64,000 bases of DNA from DMER01 sp003451645 (GCA_031976175.1 DALYLR010000009.1:32612-96611); one strand, 5' to 3'. Shown: positions 37,022-46,198, counted from the first letter of the stretch. Program-made: numbers and translations. Notes: a model not told the origin generated them from the letters alone.

Positions 37022-37657
37022 CGGGCGTCGCGCATACGTAACACCAGCGTCACAGGACCCCGGCTTTTTGAGCCAAGAACGTAACAAAACGTAACGCCAG
37101 CGTAACAAAACGAAACAAAAACACACGCAAAACGCGCCAGTTTTTGGCTCATTTCCGGCATTCCGGGACCAAAAGCGGGCCCAAAATCGCTTGTATTTTT
37201 TCGAGGGCCCGATCGCTCGAGGTCCAAGGCCGCAAAAGTCCAGAGCGGCTATGTGGGTTGCAATAACCGCCGTCATGATCGCACAGGATTGAGTGGTGTC
37301 GGAAAAGGGGGCTGTCCGCTCGGCACTGGCCCCCCTCCCGCCCCGGATCAAGTCCGGGGCCGTACTCCCCCCAAACGCTGACGCGTTGGGTGGAGATTTG
37401 GGGCGAAAGTCTTGTTTATCCAGGCGATCATGGGTGTTCATGGGTCCCGCACAACGGCTGGCGCCGTTTGCGGGATGACGATCAGATTTGGCACCGGCCC
37501 CCTTCACCCCAAAAAGAGGGGGAGATGCGTTGTATCGGCGCCGCCGCTATTCCCACTTGAGCGCAGCGCGTAAGTGAATGATCTTTCGCCAGGGCTTGGC
37601 CGTATAAGTGAACAGTGATAACAATGCGGCCATTAGACGGGCGAGGGGGCAGGTAGC
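37022..37657. other. 636-nt gene-free region with palindromic repeats
   Basis: No supportable gene. The first third is unusual: scattered ACGTAAC/CGTAACAAAACG units at 37037-37120. The middle holds palindromes (annotated separately). The last part probably carries the promoter of the penicillin acylase gene. Confidence 0.6.
37341..37475. repeat. REP-type palindromic cluster
   Basis: CCCCGGA-tcaag-TCCGGGG (37341-37359) is the palindrome that recurs in many alphaproteobacterial genomes. It is followed by a weaker CCAAACGC/GCGTTGG hairpin and a long hairpin with arms TCCCGCA-AACGGC and GCCGTT-TGCGGGA (37445-37475). Together they resemble a compound REP element. Confidence 0.7.
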
Positions 37658-39955
37658 GTGAGCAGGTTGAAGCAGTGGCGCCGGATCGCGGCGGCGAGCG
37701 TTTTGGCGCTAAGTGTGAGCAGCTGCGCGGTGCTGTCAGGCCTGCCGGAACCCACGAGCCTTGAGCAGCGTCTGGCGATGCTGCCGACCGCGACGGCCAT
37801 GCCGTTTGAGCGGCCGGTTACCATCCATTGGAACGCGCAAGCGGTGCCCTTCATCGAGGCGGAAACCGACCGCGATGCAGCGTTTGCGCTGGGGCTTGTG
37901 CATGCGCATTTGCGGCTCGGGCAGATGGAGGTGCTGCGCCGGGTCAGCCAGGCGCGCCTGCAGGAAATGGCGGGGCCGATCGCGCAAGTGGCCCAGATCG
38001 AGCAAGCGCTGCGCATCCTGAATTTGGGCAAGACCTCGCGGCAAGTGTACGCGGCGATGGCGCCTGAGAAAAAAGCCTGGCTCGACGCCTTTGTGGCGGG
38101 CGTGAACATGTATCAGCGCACGGCCAAGGACCTGCCGCATGAATACACGCTGCTGGGCCTGGATGTGGTGCCGTGGGAGCCGCATGAGGTGCTGACCATT
38201 GGCAGGCTGGCCTCCGTCGATGTGAGCTGGCTTGTGTGGATTAGGCTGATGCCCTACCGCAACCGCGCGGACTGGCCGCAAATCTGGGCCCGCGTGCAGG
38301 AGGAAGGCACGACCTCGGCGCCCTCCTTCACGCCCAATGGCAAGTCCGCCGCGGCCGAGGGCTTGAGCGATCTGCTGACCACACTGAGCCGGACGGGCTC
38401 GAACTCCATGGCGGTGGCGGGAAGCAAGACGGCAAGCGGTGCGGCACTGATCGCCAATGACCCGCATTTAGGGGTGAACCTGCCCAATGCCTGGATGCTC
38501 GCAGGCGTCAAATCGCCCAACTACAATATGGTGGGTTTCATGGTTCCGGGCGTGCCCTTTGTGGCGGTGGGACGCAATCCCTGGATCGCCTGGGGCGGCA
38601 CCAATATGCGCTCGGCCAGCAGCGACCTGTTCGATGTGAGTGCTCTGCCTGCGGAGCAAATCAAAAGCCGCACCGAAGAGGTCAAGGTGCGCTGGTGGTT
38701 CGATGAGGAGATCACCATCCGCGAGACGCCTTATGGCCCGGTGCTCTCCGATGCGAGCGCCTTGCCGCTGAAGCCGGGCGAAGTCGTGGCGCTAAAATGG
38801 ATCGGGCATTACCCGACGGATGAGCTCTCCGCGATGCTGGAGGTCAACCAAGCGCGCAATTGGGAGGAGTTCCGGGCGGGGCTCGCGGGCTTCTCGATCT
38901 CGCCGCAGAATTTCGTCTATGCGGACGCGCAGGGCAATATTGGCCAAGTGACTGCGACGCATCTGCCCGCGCGCGGCAAGGACTTGCCCGCCGACATCGT
39001 CTTGCCCTTGGACAAGGCCAAGGAGTGGGACCGCATTGTGACCTCGACCGAACTGCCCTCGGCCTATAACCCGGCGCAAGGCTATGTGGCCTCCGCCAAC
39101 AACCGCGGCGCGGAAGGGGAGGTGCCCATCGGGTATTTCTTCTCCGCCGATGACCGCGTCTTGCGGATGCAGCAATTGCTGGGCGCCAAGCCCGTGCTGA
39201 CCGCAGCCGACCTCAAGGCGATACAGATGGACACGGTGAGCATCTCCTCGCTGATGATGCGCGATGCCTTCGTCAAACGCGCCCGCGCCGAGGGCAGTGG
39301 GTTGACGCCCGTGCAGACCAAGGTGCTCGACGCTATTGCAAGCTGGGACGGGCTCTATTCTAAGAGCTCGACCGGCGCGGTGGCGTTTGAGGCGGCGATG
39401 TCGGCGTTCCTGCCTGCGGCTTTCTTGAAGGAGGACATTGACGCCCTGGATGCGGCAGGCAGCCCCTATACACGGCTGTCGCTGGAGCTGGGCCGGGTCG
39501 ATGCCGCGAAGTTTGGTGCGGCCTTGACGCTTGGGCTCGATGCGGGGTCGGCCGCGATGGCCGCGACCCCCACCTGGGGCGAGATGCACCGCATGGGCGT
39601 GCAGGCCTATTTCTCGGCGATCCCGCTGATTGGCGGGCGTTACAATTTCGGCGATGTGCCAGCCGCAGGCAGTGCCGAGACCGTGCTCAAGACCGATCAT
39701 CCGCTGACCGCAGAGCGGCATCTGACCCGCTATGGCGCGCAGGCCCGCCACGTCTCAGACATGGCCAACCCTGACGCCAACTGGTTCGTGCTGCTGGGCG
39801 GCAATGATGGCTGGTATCAGTCGCAGAACTTCATTGACCAGGTTCCGGCCTTTATGGATGGACAAAGCTATCAGGTGCCCTTGCAGATCGAGACTGTGCG
39901 CGCCACATTCCCGGTCAAGACCCGTTGGATGCCCGCAACCAAGCCTGGTTCATGA
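37658..39955 (+). CDS. Penicillin acylase-family Ntn hydrolase lipoprotein
   Basis: A 765-residue member of the penicillin G acylase / AHL acylase family, which cleaves amide bonds. A lipobox (VSSC, Cys23) implies outer-membrane or periplasmic anchoring. The autocatalytic site is RTGSNSMAVAG: cleavage before Ser248 would expose the N-terminal nucleophile of the beta chain. Conserved NDPHLG and WGGTN follow. Family substrates include acyl-homoserine lactones, penicillins and N-acyl amino acids; the substrate here is unknown. GTG start at 37658. The stop overlaps the GH3 start by 4 nt (ATGA). Confidence 0.9.
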   Translation: MSRLKQWRRIAAASVLALSVSSCAVLSGLPEPTSLEQRLAMLPTATAMPFERPVTIHWNAQAVPFIEAETDRDAAFALGLVHAHLRLGQMEVLRRVSQARLQEMAGPIAQVAQIEQALRILNLGKTSRQVYAAMAPEKKAWLDAFVAGVNMYQRTAKDLPHEYTLLGLDVVPWEPHEVLTIGRLASVDVSWLVWIRLMPYRNRADWPQIWARVQEEGTTSAPSFTPNGKSAAAEGLSDLLTTLSRTGSNSMAVAGSKTASGAALIANDPHLGVNLPNAWMLAGVKSPNYNMVGFMVPGVPFVAVGRNPWIAWGGTNMRSASSDLFDVSALPAEQIKSRTEEVKVRWWFDEEITIRETPYGPVLSDASALPLKPGEVVALKWIGHYPTDELSAMLEVNQARNWEEFRAGLAGFSISPQNFVYADAQGNIGQVTATHLPARGKDLPADIVLPLDKAKEWDRIVTSTELPSAYNPAQGYVASANNRGAEGEVPIGYFFSADDRVLRMQQLLGAKPVLTAADLKAIQMDTVSISSLMMRDAFVKRARAEGSGLTPVQTKVLDAIASWDGLYSKSSTGAVAFEAAMSAFLPAAFLKEDIDALDAAGSPYTRLSLELGRVDAAKFGAALTLGLDAGSAAMAATPTWGEMHRMGVQAYFSAIPLIGGRYNFGDVPAAGSAETVLKTDHPLTAERHLTRYGAQARHVSDMANPDANWFVLLGGNDGWYQSQNFIDQVPAFMDGQSYQVPLQIETVRATFPVKTRWMPATKPGS

Positions 39956-41463
39956 TCGACCTGACCCCTGCCTTGCGCCTGTATGCGGCCAACCGGCGCC
40001 GCGTGCTGGCGCGTCAGGATCCGGTCGACGCGCAAGAGCGCACCCTCGACAAGCTTGTCTCCACCGCAGCACAGACGCGCTTTGGCTGGGATCACCGGTT
40101 TCACAGATTGAGCTCGGTGGCGGACTTTCAAGCGACGGTGCCTTTGCGCCGCTATGACGATATGTGGCGCGATTATTGGAAGCCGACATTCCCGCGCCTC
40201 GACAATGTGACGTGGCCAGGCATGGTGCCATACTTCGCCGTGACCTCTGGGACGACCTCGGGCAGTTCGAAATACATCCCCGTGACAGCGGCGATGAATC
40301 GGTCCAACACCTTTGCCGGTCTCGATCTGTTGACGCATCATGTGACCCATCGCCCGCGCTCACGCGTGTTTGGCGGCAAGAGCTTTATGCTGGGCGGCTC
40401 CACCGACCTGGTCGCAGAGGCACCAGGCATATGGTCCGGCGATCTCTCAGGCATTGCGATCAAGCGTCTGCCCTGGTGGGCCAAGCAATTTGCGTTTCCC
40501 CCGCTTGAGATCGCCTTGCTGACCGATTGGGAGGACAAGCTCAAACGCCTCGCCGATTTGAGCCCCAGCGCAGACATCCGTGTGCTGACGGGTACGCCGT
40601 CCTGGCTGCTGATCCTCTTTGACAAGCTCAGTGCGGGGGCCGGGCGCACGGTGACGGCGCGGGACGTCTATCCCAAGCTTGAGCTTTTGATTCATGGCGG
40701 TGTGAACTTCAAACCCTATCGCGCGCGCTTTGAGGCGTTTCTGGCGGGCGGGGCGGAGCTGCGCGAAGTCTATCCGGCGTCGGAAGGCTTTATCGCACTG
40801 CAGGATGAGACGCCCGAGGATGGTTTGCGCCTGCTGCTCGATAATGGCTTGTTCTTTGAATTCGTGCCGGTGGAGGAGCTGGATGCGCCCAATCCGCGCC
40901 GGTTCTGGATCAAGACGGTTGAGACAGGCGTCAATTACGCACTCGTGCTGAGCACGTGCTCCGGCTGCTGGTCCTATGTGATTGGCGACACGGTGCGCTT
41001 TGTGAGCGTGAAGCCGCCGCGCATTCTGATCACGGGGCGCACCAGTTACTCCATGTCAGCCTTTGGCGAGCATCTGATCGGCGAGGAAGTAGAGGACGCG
41101 GTAGCAGCAGGCGCACAAGCGATTGGCGCCGCGGTCACCGACTTCTCGATGGGGGCGGTGTTCCCGCAAGGACCCGGCGAATTGGGCGGCCACCTGTATG
41201 TGGTGGAGTTCGACACGAGGCCCAACGAGGCGGCGCTTGTCACCTTTGCGCGGGTGATCGACGAGACCCTGAGCCGCCGCAACGATGATTACCGCGCGCA
41301 CCGGGCGGATGGCTTTGGCATGAAGGCGCCTCAGGTCAAGGCCGTGGCGCCCGGCACCTTTGCCGCCTGGATGAAGGCCCGCGGGCGCCTTGGCGGTCAG
41401 AACAAGGTGCCGCGGATCATCAATGATACGGGCCTGTTTCAGACCCTGGTGGCGTTTGGTTAG
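39952..41463 (+). CDS. GH3-family acyl-adenylate amido synthetase
   Basis: A 503-residue member of the GH3 family, ANL-type enzymes that adenylate carboxylic acids and conjugate them to amino acids (plant auxin and jasmonate conjugation). The phosphate-binding loop is TSGTTSGSSKYIPV, and the adenylate-binding segments are YPASEGFIALQ and SYVIGDTVRFV. The ATG at 39952 overlaps the acylase stop (ATGA), so the two are coupled. Bacterial GH3 proteins are mostly uncharacterised. Pairing with an amide hydrolase suggests control of one N-acyl amino acid pool. Confidence 0.9.
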   Translation: MIDLTPALRLYAANRRRVLARQDPVDAQERTLDKLVSTAAQTRFGWDHRFHRLSSVADFQATVPLRRYDDMWRDYWKPTFPRLDNVTWPGMVPYFAVTSGTTSGSSKYIPVTAAMNRSNTFAGLDLLTHHVTHRPRSRVFGGKSFMLGGSTDLVAEAPGIWSGDLSGIAIKRLPWWAKQFAFPPLEIALLTDWEDKLKRLADLSPSADIRVLTGTPSWLLILFDKLSAGAGRTVTARDVYPKLELLIHGGVNFKPYRARFEAFLAGGAELREVYPASEGFIALQDETPEDGLRLLLDNGLFFEFVPVEELDAPNPRRFWIKTVETGVNYALVLSTCSGCWSYVIGDTVRFVSVKPPRILITGRTSYSMSAFGEHLIGEEVEDAVAAGAQAIGAAVTDFSMGAVFPQGPGELGGHLYVVEFDTRPNEAALVTFARVIDETLSRRNDDYRAHRADGFGMKAPQVKAVAPGTFAAWMKARGRLGGQNKVPRIINDTGLFQTLVAFG

Positions 41464-41501
41464 AGCGGGATGAGTTTTCTTCGAATCTCCATCCCGCTCT
41501 A
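41461..41501. terminator. Perfect 12-bp inverted repeat at GH3 stop
   Basis: TAGAGCGGGATG (41461-41472, including the stop codon) pairs with CATCCCGCTCTA (41490-41501). It lies between convergent genes and begins a composite repeat of a type common in alphaproteobacteria. It probably helps end transcription. Confidence 0.6.
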
Positions 41502-41516
41502 ACCTTTTGTTCTTGC

Positions 41517-41560
41517 GCGTGCCCTGACGGAAAACCGGTATCCACTTTTCCTGGACACGC
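41517..41560. repeat. Hairpin repeat with CCGGTATCCAC loop, copy 1
   Basis: GCGTG/CACGC outer arms and GGAAAA/TTTTCC inner arms enclose the loop CCGGTATCCAC (41535-41545). The same loop with a different stem occurs at 46597-46648. Confidence 0.75.
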
Positions 41561-41561
41561 T

Positions 41562-43742
41562 CTAGCGCAACGGCGCCCCAGCCGCCTTATCCCCCACCGC
41601 CTTCAGCGCGAAGGCAAAGTCCCGCGCAACCTCCTTCAGGCGATCAAAGCGGCCCGAGGCGCCGCCATGGCCCGCATCCATATTGATGTGGAGCAGATAA
41701 GGACCCGCCTCCGGCGCCCGCTCCCGCAAGAGTGCGACCCATTTGGCGGGCTCCCAATAGGTGACGCGGCTATCGGTCAGGCCGCCATAGGCAAAGATCG
41801 GCGGATAGGGCTTCTTGGCGACGTTGTCGTAAGGCGAATAGGCGAGCATGGTGTCGTAATCCGCAGCACTTTTGAGCGGATTGCCCCATTCCGGCCATTC
41901 GGGCGGGGTCAGCGGCAAGGTCTCATCGCTCATCGTGTTGATGACATCGACGAACGGCACCGCGGCGATATGGCCTGCGAACAAGCCATCCGGTGCGAGA
42001 TTTGACACGGCACCGACCAGCAACCCGCCCGCTGAGCCGCCATAGGAGACGATGCGCCCTGCCTTGGCATCGCCGCGCGCGACGAGACCCTCGGCCACCG
42101 CGATGAAGTCGGTGAAGGTGTTGATCTTCTTGGCCTTGCGGCCGTCCTCGAACCAGCCGCGGCCCTTCTCATCGCCGCCGCGCACATGCGCGATGGCAAA
42201 GACCCAGCCGCGGTCCACAATGCTGAAGCGGTTGGTGTTGAAGCTCGCATCCGTGCCAATGCCATAAGAGCCATAAGCATAAAGCATGACCGGCGCGCCC
42301 GATCCCTTGGCCGTGGTCTTTAGCCGCAAGGTGGTGACGGGGATCTCGGCGCCATCCTTGGCCTTGATGAAGAAGCGCTCGACGAGGTAGCGCGAGGCAT
42401 CATGGCCTGAGGGCACTTCTTGGGTTTTCCGAAGGTCGCGCGTGCGCTTGGCGAGGTCATAGTCGAACCATTGGCGCGGCGTGCTGGGCGATTGATAGAC
42501 AAAGCGCAAGGTGTTGGTCTCAAACTCATAGCCCTCGTCGAGTTGAAGCGCGAAGGCGGCCTCAGTTTGCTCGATGGCGTGTTCGGCGCCCGTCTTGGCC
42601 CGCACCACGATGCGGGGCAGGGCGTTGTTGCGCTCCAGCCGGACCATGTAGTTCGCAAAGACCGTCATGCTTTCGATATAGCGCCCCGGCTGATGGGGGA
42701 TGTAGTCTTTCCAGGACGCGCGGTCCGTCTTGCCCAACTCGCAACTCATGATCTTGAAGTCCACCGCGCCATCGGCGTTGGTATGGATATACCAGCGGCC
42801 GTCGTAATGGACGGGCGTGTAGAGCTGTGCCACCTGGCGCGGCGCGAAGAGAACCGGCGCGGCGGTCGGCGTGTTGGCCGGAATGGTGTGGACCTCGCTC
42901 GTCTCCTGATTGGCGATAGAGATGAGGATGAAAGCGCGGCTGCGGCTCAAGCCCACGCTTAAGAACATGCCGGGGTCCTTTTCCTCATAGACAAGCGTGT
43001 CGGTGCCCCCGCGCGCTGGGCGGCGGAACACCTTTACTGGCCGGGCGTTCTCGTCCGTGAAGGTCCAGAACAGCCAGGCACCATCGGGTGAGAACACAAA
43101 GTCACCCGATGCATTCTCGATTGGTGTCCCGACGAGGGCCCCGGTCGCCAAATCCTTGACCAGGATGCGGTAGATGCCGGCACCCTTGTCATCCTCGGCA
43201 TAGGCATAGAGCTTGTGATCCGGGCTGTGGCCCGTGGCGCTAACTTGATAGAAGGCCTTGCCCTTGGCCTGCGCATCGACATCGAGCAGGACTTCCTCCT
43301 TGCCGCCATCGCGCGGCGTGCGGGCATAAAGGGGATGCTGAGCGCCCACCGCATAGCGGCTGTAATAGGCGAAGGGGCCGTCAGGTTCGGGCACGGAGGC
43401 ATCGTCCTGCTTGAGGCGGCCCTTCATCTCGGCGAACATTGTCTCTTGCAGCGGCTTGGCGTCGGCCATGATGCCATCGAAATAGGCGTTCTCGGCGAGC
43501 AAGTGATCGCGGATATCGGCTTGCAGAATCTTTGGGTCACGCAAGACCTTTTGCCAATTGTCGTCCTTCATCCAGGCGTAGTTGTCGACGCGTTTGCGGC
43601 CGACCTGATCAAAGCTCTTGGGGATTTTCTTAGGGATGGGTGGCATGGGGCGCTTCTGATTGGGGGCGGCGAGGAGTGGCAAAGAGGTGGCCGACACGGC
43701 CGAAAGTGCAAGACTGGACAGCAGAATCTGACGCCTATTCAT
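41562..43742 (-). CDS. Oligopeptidase B-like S9 prolyl oligopeptidase with Tat-type signal
   Basis: A 726-residue serine peptidase. An N-terminal beta-propeller (residues ~80-440) gates an alpha/beta hydrolase domain with nucleophile GGSAGG, catalytic Asp in GLTDSRVTYWEP and His in DAGHGGASGR. It matches oligopeptidase B (cleaves after Arg/Lys in short peptides). Unlike cytosolic OpB, the start carries NRRQILLSSLALSAVSATSL, which looks like a twin-arginine export signal. The ATG at 43742 fits this; an upstream in-frame ATG at 43778 adds 12 residues. Confidence 0.9.
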   Translation of the reverse strand: MNRRQILLSSLALSAVSATSLPLLAAPNQKRPMPPIPKKIPKSFDQVGRKRVDNYAWMKDDNWQKVLRDPKILQADIRDHLLAENAYFDGIMADAKPLQETMFAEMKGRLKQDDASVPEPDGPFAYYSRYAVGAQHPLYARTPRDGGKEEVLLDVDAQAKGKAFYQVSATGHSPDHKLYAYAEDDKGAGIYRILVKDLATGALVGTPIENASGDFVFSPDGAWLFWTFTDENARPVKVFRRPARGGTDTLVYEEKDPGMFLSVGLSRSRAFILISIANQETSEVHTIPANTPTAAPVLFAPRQVAQLYTPVHYDGRWYIHTNADGAVDFKIMSCELGKTDRASWKDYIPHQPGRYIESMTVFANYMVRLERNNALPRIVVRAKTGAEHAIEQTEAAFALQLDEGYEFETNTLRFVYQSPSTPRQWFDYDLAKRTRDLRKTQEVPSGHDASRYLVERFFIKAKDGAEIPVTTLRLKTTAKGSGAPVMLYAYGSYGIGTDASFNTNRFSIVDRGWVFAIAHVRGGDEKGRGWFEDGRKAKKINTFTDFIAVAEGLVARGDAKAGRIVSYGGSAGGLLVGAVSNLAPDGLFAGHIAAVPFVDVINTMSDETLPLTPPEWPEWGNPLKSAADYDTMLAYSPYDNVAKKPYPPIFAYGGLTDSRVTYWEPAKWVALLRERAPEAGPYLLHINMDAGHGGASGRFDRLKEVARDFAFALKAVGDKAAGAPLR

Positions 43743-43859
43743 GTCGCAATGCTCCCCAACGGTGGTGATTTCGCGCAAGATTAGCGATGTTTCCCATCCC
43801 CGTCACTCACGATTAGGCGATGAACAACAGGGGATGGGGCGGCCCCGGCAGCCTTTTGC

Positions 43860-43888
43860 TTCGACCCGCGCCCTCTTTGTGCTAGGCT
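43860..43888 (+). promoter_or_regulatory. Promoter of parDE, probably leaderless
   Basis: TTCGAC (43860-43865), 17 bases, then TAGGCT (43883-43888), only six bases before the parD ATG. Transcription would start at or next to the start codon, and there is no Shine-Dalgarno sequence. Confidence 0.5.
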
Positions 43889-43894
43889 ATTGTC

Positions 43895-44155
43895 ATGACC
43901 ATTACCCTCACTCCGACCCAAGAGGCTTGGCTCAACGCCTGCGTTGCGCGTGGCGAGTTCAACACCATCGAGGATGCTGTGCGCGCAATGATCGACGCGG
44001 TGATCGCCGCGCAAGCGGCATCTGACGATGATGACATGGCATGGGCCAAACCCTTTATTGACGAAGCCGATGCAGCCATAGCACGGGGCGAGGTTGTGCC
44101 CGCTGCTGTTGCGAAAGAGCGCGTCGCCACTTTGTTGGCAAAATTGCGGTCCTGA
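43895..44155 (+). CDS. parD: ParD-type antitoxin
   Basis: An 86-residue ribbon-helix-helix protein. The N-terminal ITLTPTQEAWLNACVARGEF is the DNA-binding strand-helix, and EDAVRAMIDAVI the second helix. The acidic C-terminal half would bind and neutralise the toxin. Its TGA overlaps the parE ATG by one base (TGATG). Antitoxins of this type repress their own promoter. Confidence 0.85.
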   Translation: MTITLTPTQEAWLNACVARGEFNTIEDAVRAMIDAVIAAQAASDDDDMAWAKPFIDEADAAIARGEVVPAAVAKERVATLLAKLRS

Positions 44156-44457
44156 TGGCTGAGGTTGAGGTGACCGAACCGGCGATCGCCGACATCGCGG
44201 CGATCCTCGAACACCTTGAAGCGCGCGCCGGGCGGACAATTGCCGATCGTTATACTCAAGGGTTCATTGACGCTTATGACCGGTTGGCTCAGTTCCCAGA
44301 GCAGGGTGCACCTCGGCCCAGGCTCGGGATGGATGTCAGACTGCTGATGGTTCCGCCTTACAATCTGCTTTACCGGTATGACGGGAACCTCGACTTGGTG
44401 CGGGTCCTGCGTGTTCTGCACGGCCGCCGGAAAATCTCACGGAAAATGGTGCCATGA
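44155..44457 (+). CDS. parE: ParE-type toxin
   Basis: A 100-residue RelE/ParE-superfamily toxin: VEVTEPAIADIAAILEHLE is the first strand-helix, DRLAQFPEQGAPRPRLGMD the middle and NLLYRYDGNLDLVRVLRVLHGRR the C-terminal beta-sheet of the fold. ParE members usually poison DNA gyrase and RelE members cleave mRNA; sequence favours ParE. It is translationally coupled to parD. Confidence 0.87.
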   Translation: MAEVEVTEPAIADIAAILEHLEARAGRTIADRYTQGFIDAYDRLAQFPEQGAPRPRLGMDVRLLMVPPYNLLYRYDGNLDLVRVLRVLHGRRKISRKMVP

Positions 44458-44576
44458 GAGCAATCAGGAAAGGAGCGAAGAGAGCCGGTCTTGCAATATT
44501 GGGCCGATTGCCGCTTCCCTTCCCGCTGCGGCCCTGGTTAGGGTGCCGCACAGCATCACCCACAAGGAGAACCAAC

Positions 44577-44945
44577 ATGAGGGGCTTTGCGAGCGGAGTG
44601 GGACTGACAGCAGCGTTGGCGCTGGCGATATCGGCTAGTAGCGCCCAGGCCGCCAAGGGCGCTGCCCATGTGTGCGCAGCAGACGCGCGCGCCAAAGCCT
44701 TGGCGCTGCTGCGCTTGCATGGCGAACTGGACGCGAGCAATGGGTCGCCCGAAGGGGCCATCGACGAGAAGGTCGTTGTGCGGGCGCCGGTTCGGGCGCT
44801 TAAAGGCAAAGGCCTCTTGGACGTCCTTGAGGTCAACGGCTATATCTATAAGGCGACCTACCGCATCCGCATGATCTATGCGGTCTCGTTCGGGCAATGC
44901 GCGCTGCTGGGCCAGGAAATCCTGGAAGTCGCCGACCCATTCTAA
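44577..44945 (+). CDS. Small exported protein of unknown function
   Basis: A 122-residue protein with a clear signal peptide (GLTAALALAISASSAQA) and a mature domain with two cysteines (VCAADAR; GQCALLGQE), probably a disulfide. AAGGAGA (44564-44570) is six bases before the ATG at 44577. The open frame further upstream overlaps parE and is not coding. I do not recognise the family. It lies 35 nt before the flavoprotein gene and may be cotranscribed. Confidence 0.75.
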   Translation: MRGFASGVGLTAALALAISASSAQAAKGAAHVCAADARAKALALLRLHGELDASNGSPEGAIDEKVVVRAPVRALKGKGLLDVLEVNGYIYKATYRIRMIYAVSFGQCALLGQEILEVADPF

Positions 44946-44980
44946 GGCGGGGCGTCCAGTGACAAAAAGAGACAGCGCGC

Positions 44981-46081
44981 ATGCAGAGCTATGACCTGAT
45001 CGTCGTGGGCGGAAGCTTTGCAGGGCTCATGGCTGCAAAGGTGGCGGCGGCGCGCGGTCTGAAGGTGGCGCTGGTTGAGCGCAAGCGCGACCCAGGCGAG
45101 GGCGTGCGCACGACCGGCATCATTGTGAAAGAGGCAGCCGACGGCATCGATCTGCCGCCGTCTGTGGTGCGCAAGGTCCGGGGCGTGCGCCTCTATCCTC
45201 CGAGCCTGGCGCATACGGATCATTGGTCGCCCGGGTATTACTTCCTCGCCACCGACACGCCCGCGCTTTTGCGCCACCAAGCGGCTGAGGCCGAACGGGC
45301 AGGCGCGACGCTGCTGCTGGGCACGCGCTATGCTGGTCATGAGGAAACGGCCACCGGCGTCCACCTGCCCAATCTGGGTCTGGAAGGGCGGTTTCTGATC
45401 GGCGCGGATGGCGCCCAGAGCGCCGTCGCCCGCCATGCAGGGCTGGACCGCAACCGCCGTTTCTTGGGCGGATTGGAATTTGAGTTGGCGCCGCAGGTGA
45501 GCGTGGACCAGCGCTTTTTGCATTGCTTTCTGGATAGTGCCTTGGCGCCAGGCTACATCGCCTGGGTCGTGCCGGGCGCGGGCGTGACGCAAGCGGGACT
45601 TGCGGTGCGCCACGGTTTGCGGCCCGACCTCAACGCGGCCATGGCACGCTTTGACAAGGTCTTTGGCTGGGGCAAGCCGCAGGTTCTAGCGCGCCGGTCT
45701 GGCCTCATCCCGGTGAGTGGCATCCTGCAAAATGTCTCAACACCGCGCGCGATGCTTTTGGGCGATGCGGCTGGCCATTGTTCGCCCCTGACTGGTGGCG
45801 GTATCGCGCTGGCCTGGCGCCTCGGGCGCAGGGCAGGGGCAGCGGTGGCAGACTTTCTGGACGGCAGCGGCGCCCATCCGGCGTCCGTCATTGCGAAGGA
45901 CGCGCCGGGCTATGGCGTCAAGGGCATGCTACGGCGGGTGGCAGATCTGGCGCCGCCCAATTGGATGTGGAACGCCGTCTTCGGGACAAGCCTGTTCAAG
46001 GCGGTCACCTCAAGAATTTATTTTCACGCAAGCGGCAGCACGGCGCCGCCGCCTAGTGCATCGCGCGGTCAGTTGGAATAA
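44981..46081 (+). CDS. Geranylgeranyl reductase-family FAD oxidoreductase
   Basis: A 366-residue flavoprotein. The N-terminal dinucleotide motif is LIVVGGSFAGLMAA (GGSxAG); the family GDxxG segment is LIGADGAQSAVARHAG, and the FAD-binding motif is MLLGDAAGHCSPLTGGGIALA. The family reduces isoprenoid double bonds or oxidises diverse substrates, so the exact reaction cannot be told. It has no signal peptide. Confidence 0.87.
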   Translation: MQSYDLIVVGGSFAGLMAAKVAAARGLKVALVERKRDPGEGVRTTGIIVKEAADGIDLPPSVVRKVRGVRLYPPSLAHTDHWSPGYYFLATDTPALLRHQAAEAERAGATLLLGTRYAGHEETATGVHLPNLGLEGRFLIGADGAQSAVARHAGLDRNRRFLGGLEFELAPQVSVDQRFLHCFLDSALAPGYIAWVVPGAGVTQAGLAVRHGLRPDLNAAMARFDKVFGWGKPQVLARRSGLIPVSGILQNVSTPRAMLLGDAAGHCSPLTGGGIALAWRLGRRAGAAVADFLDGSGAHPASVIAKDAPGYGVKGMLRRVADLAPPNWMWNAVFGTSLFKAVTSRIYFHASGSTAPPPSASRGQLE

Positions 46082-46091
46082 ACACGATCAA

Positions 46092-46179
46092 CTAACCGCG
46101 ATCACGATGCACGGTGATTCAATAAGTTAGCGCAACTTTTCGCTCTCAAATCGAAGCGATTTGATCGCCCGTTGCGCTA
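46092..46179. repeat. Nested palindromic intergenic element
   Basis: Two adjacent structures: CTAAC/GTTAG enclosing ATCAC/GTGAT (46092-46130), then TAGCGCAAC (46128-46136) pairing with GTTGCGCTA (46171-46179) around an inner hairpin TCAAATCG-aag-CGATTTGA. It resembles rhizobial-type intergenic repeats and fills the gap before ridA. Confidence 0.6.
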
Positions 46180-46198
46180 GCCCAGAGGAACAACGCCC

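Noticed and set aside
37022..37657. A gene or CRISPR array in the repeat-rich gap
   Set aside because: No frame has coding character, and repeats lack regular spacing with unique spacers.
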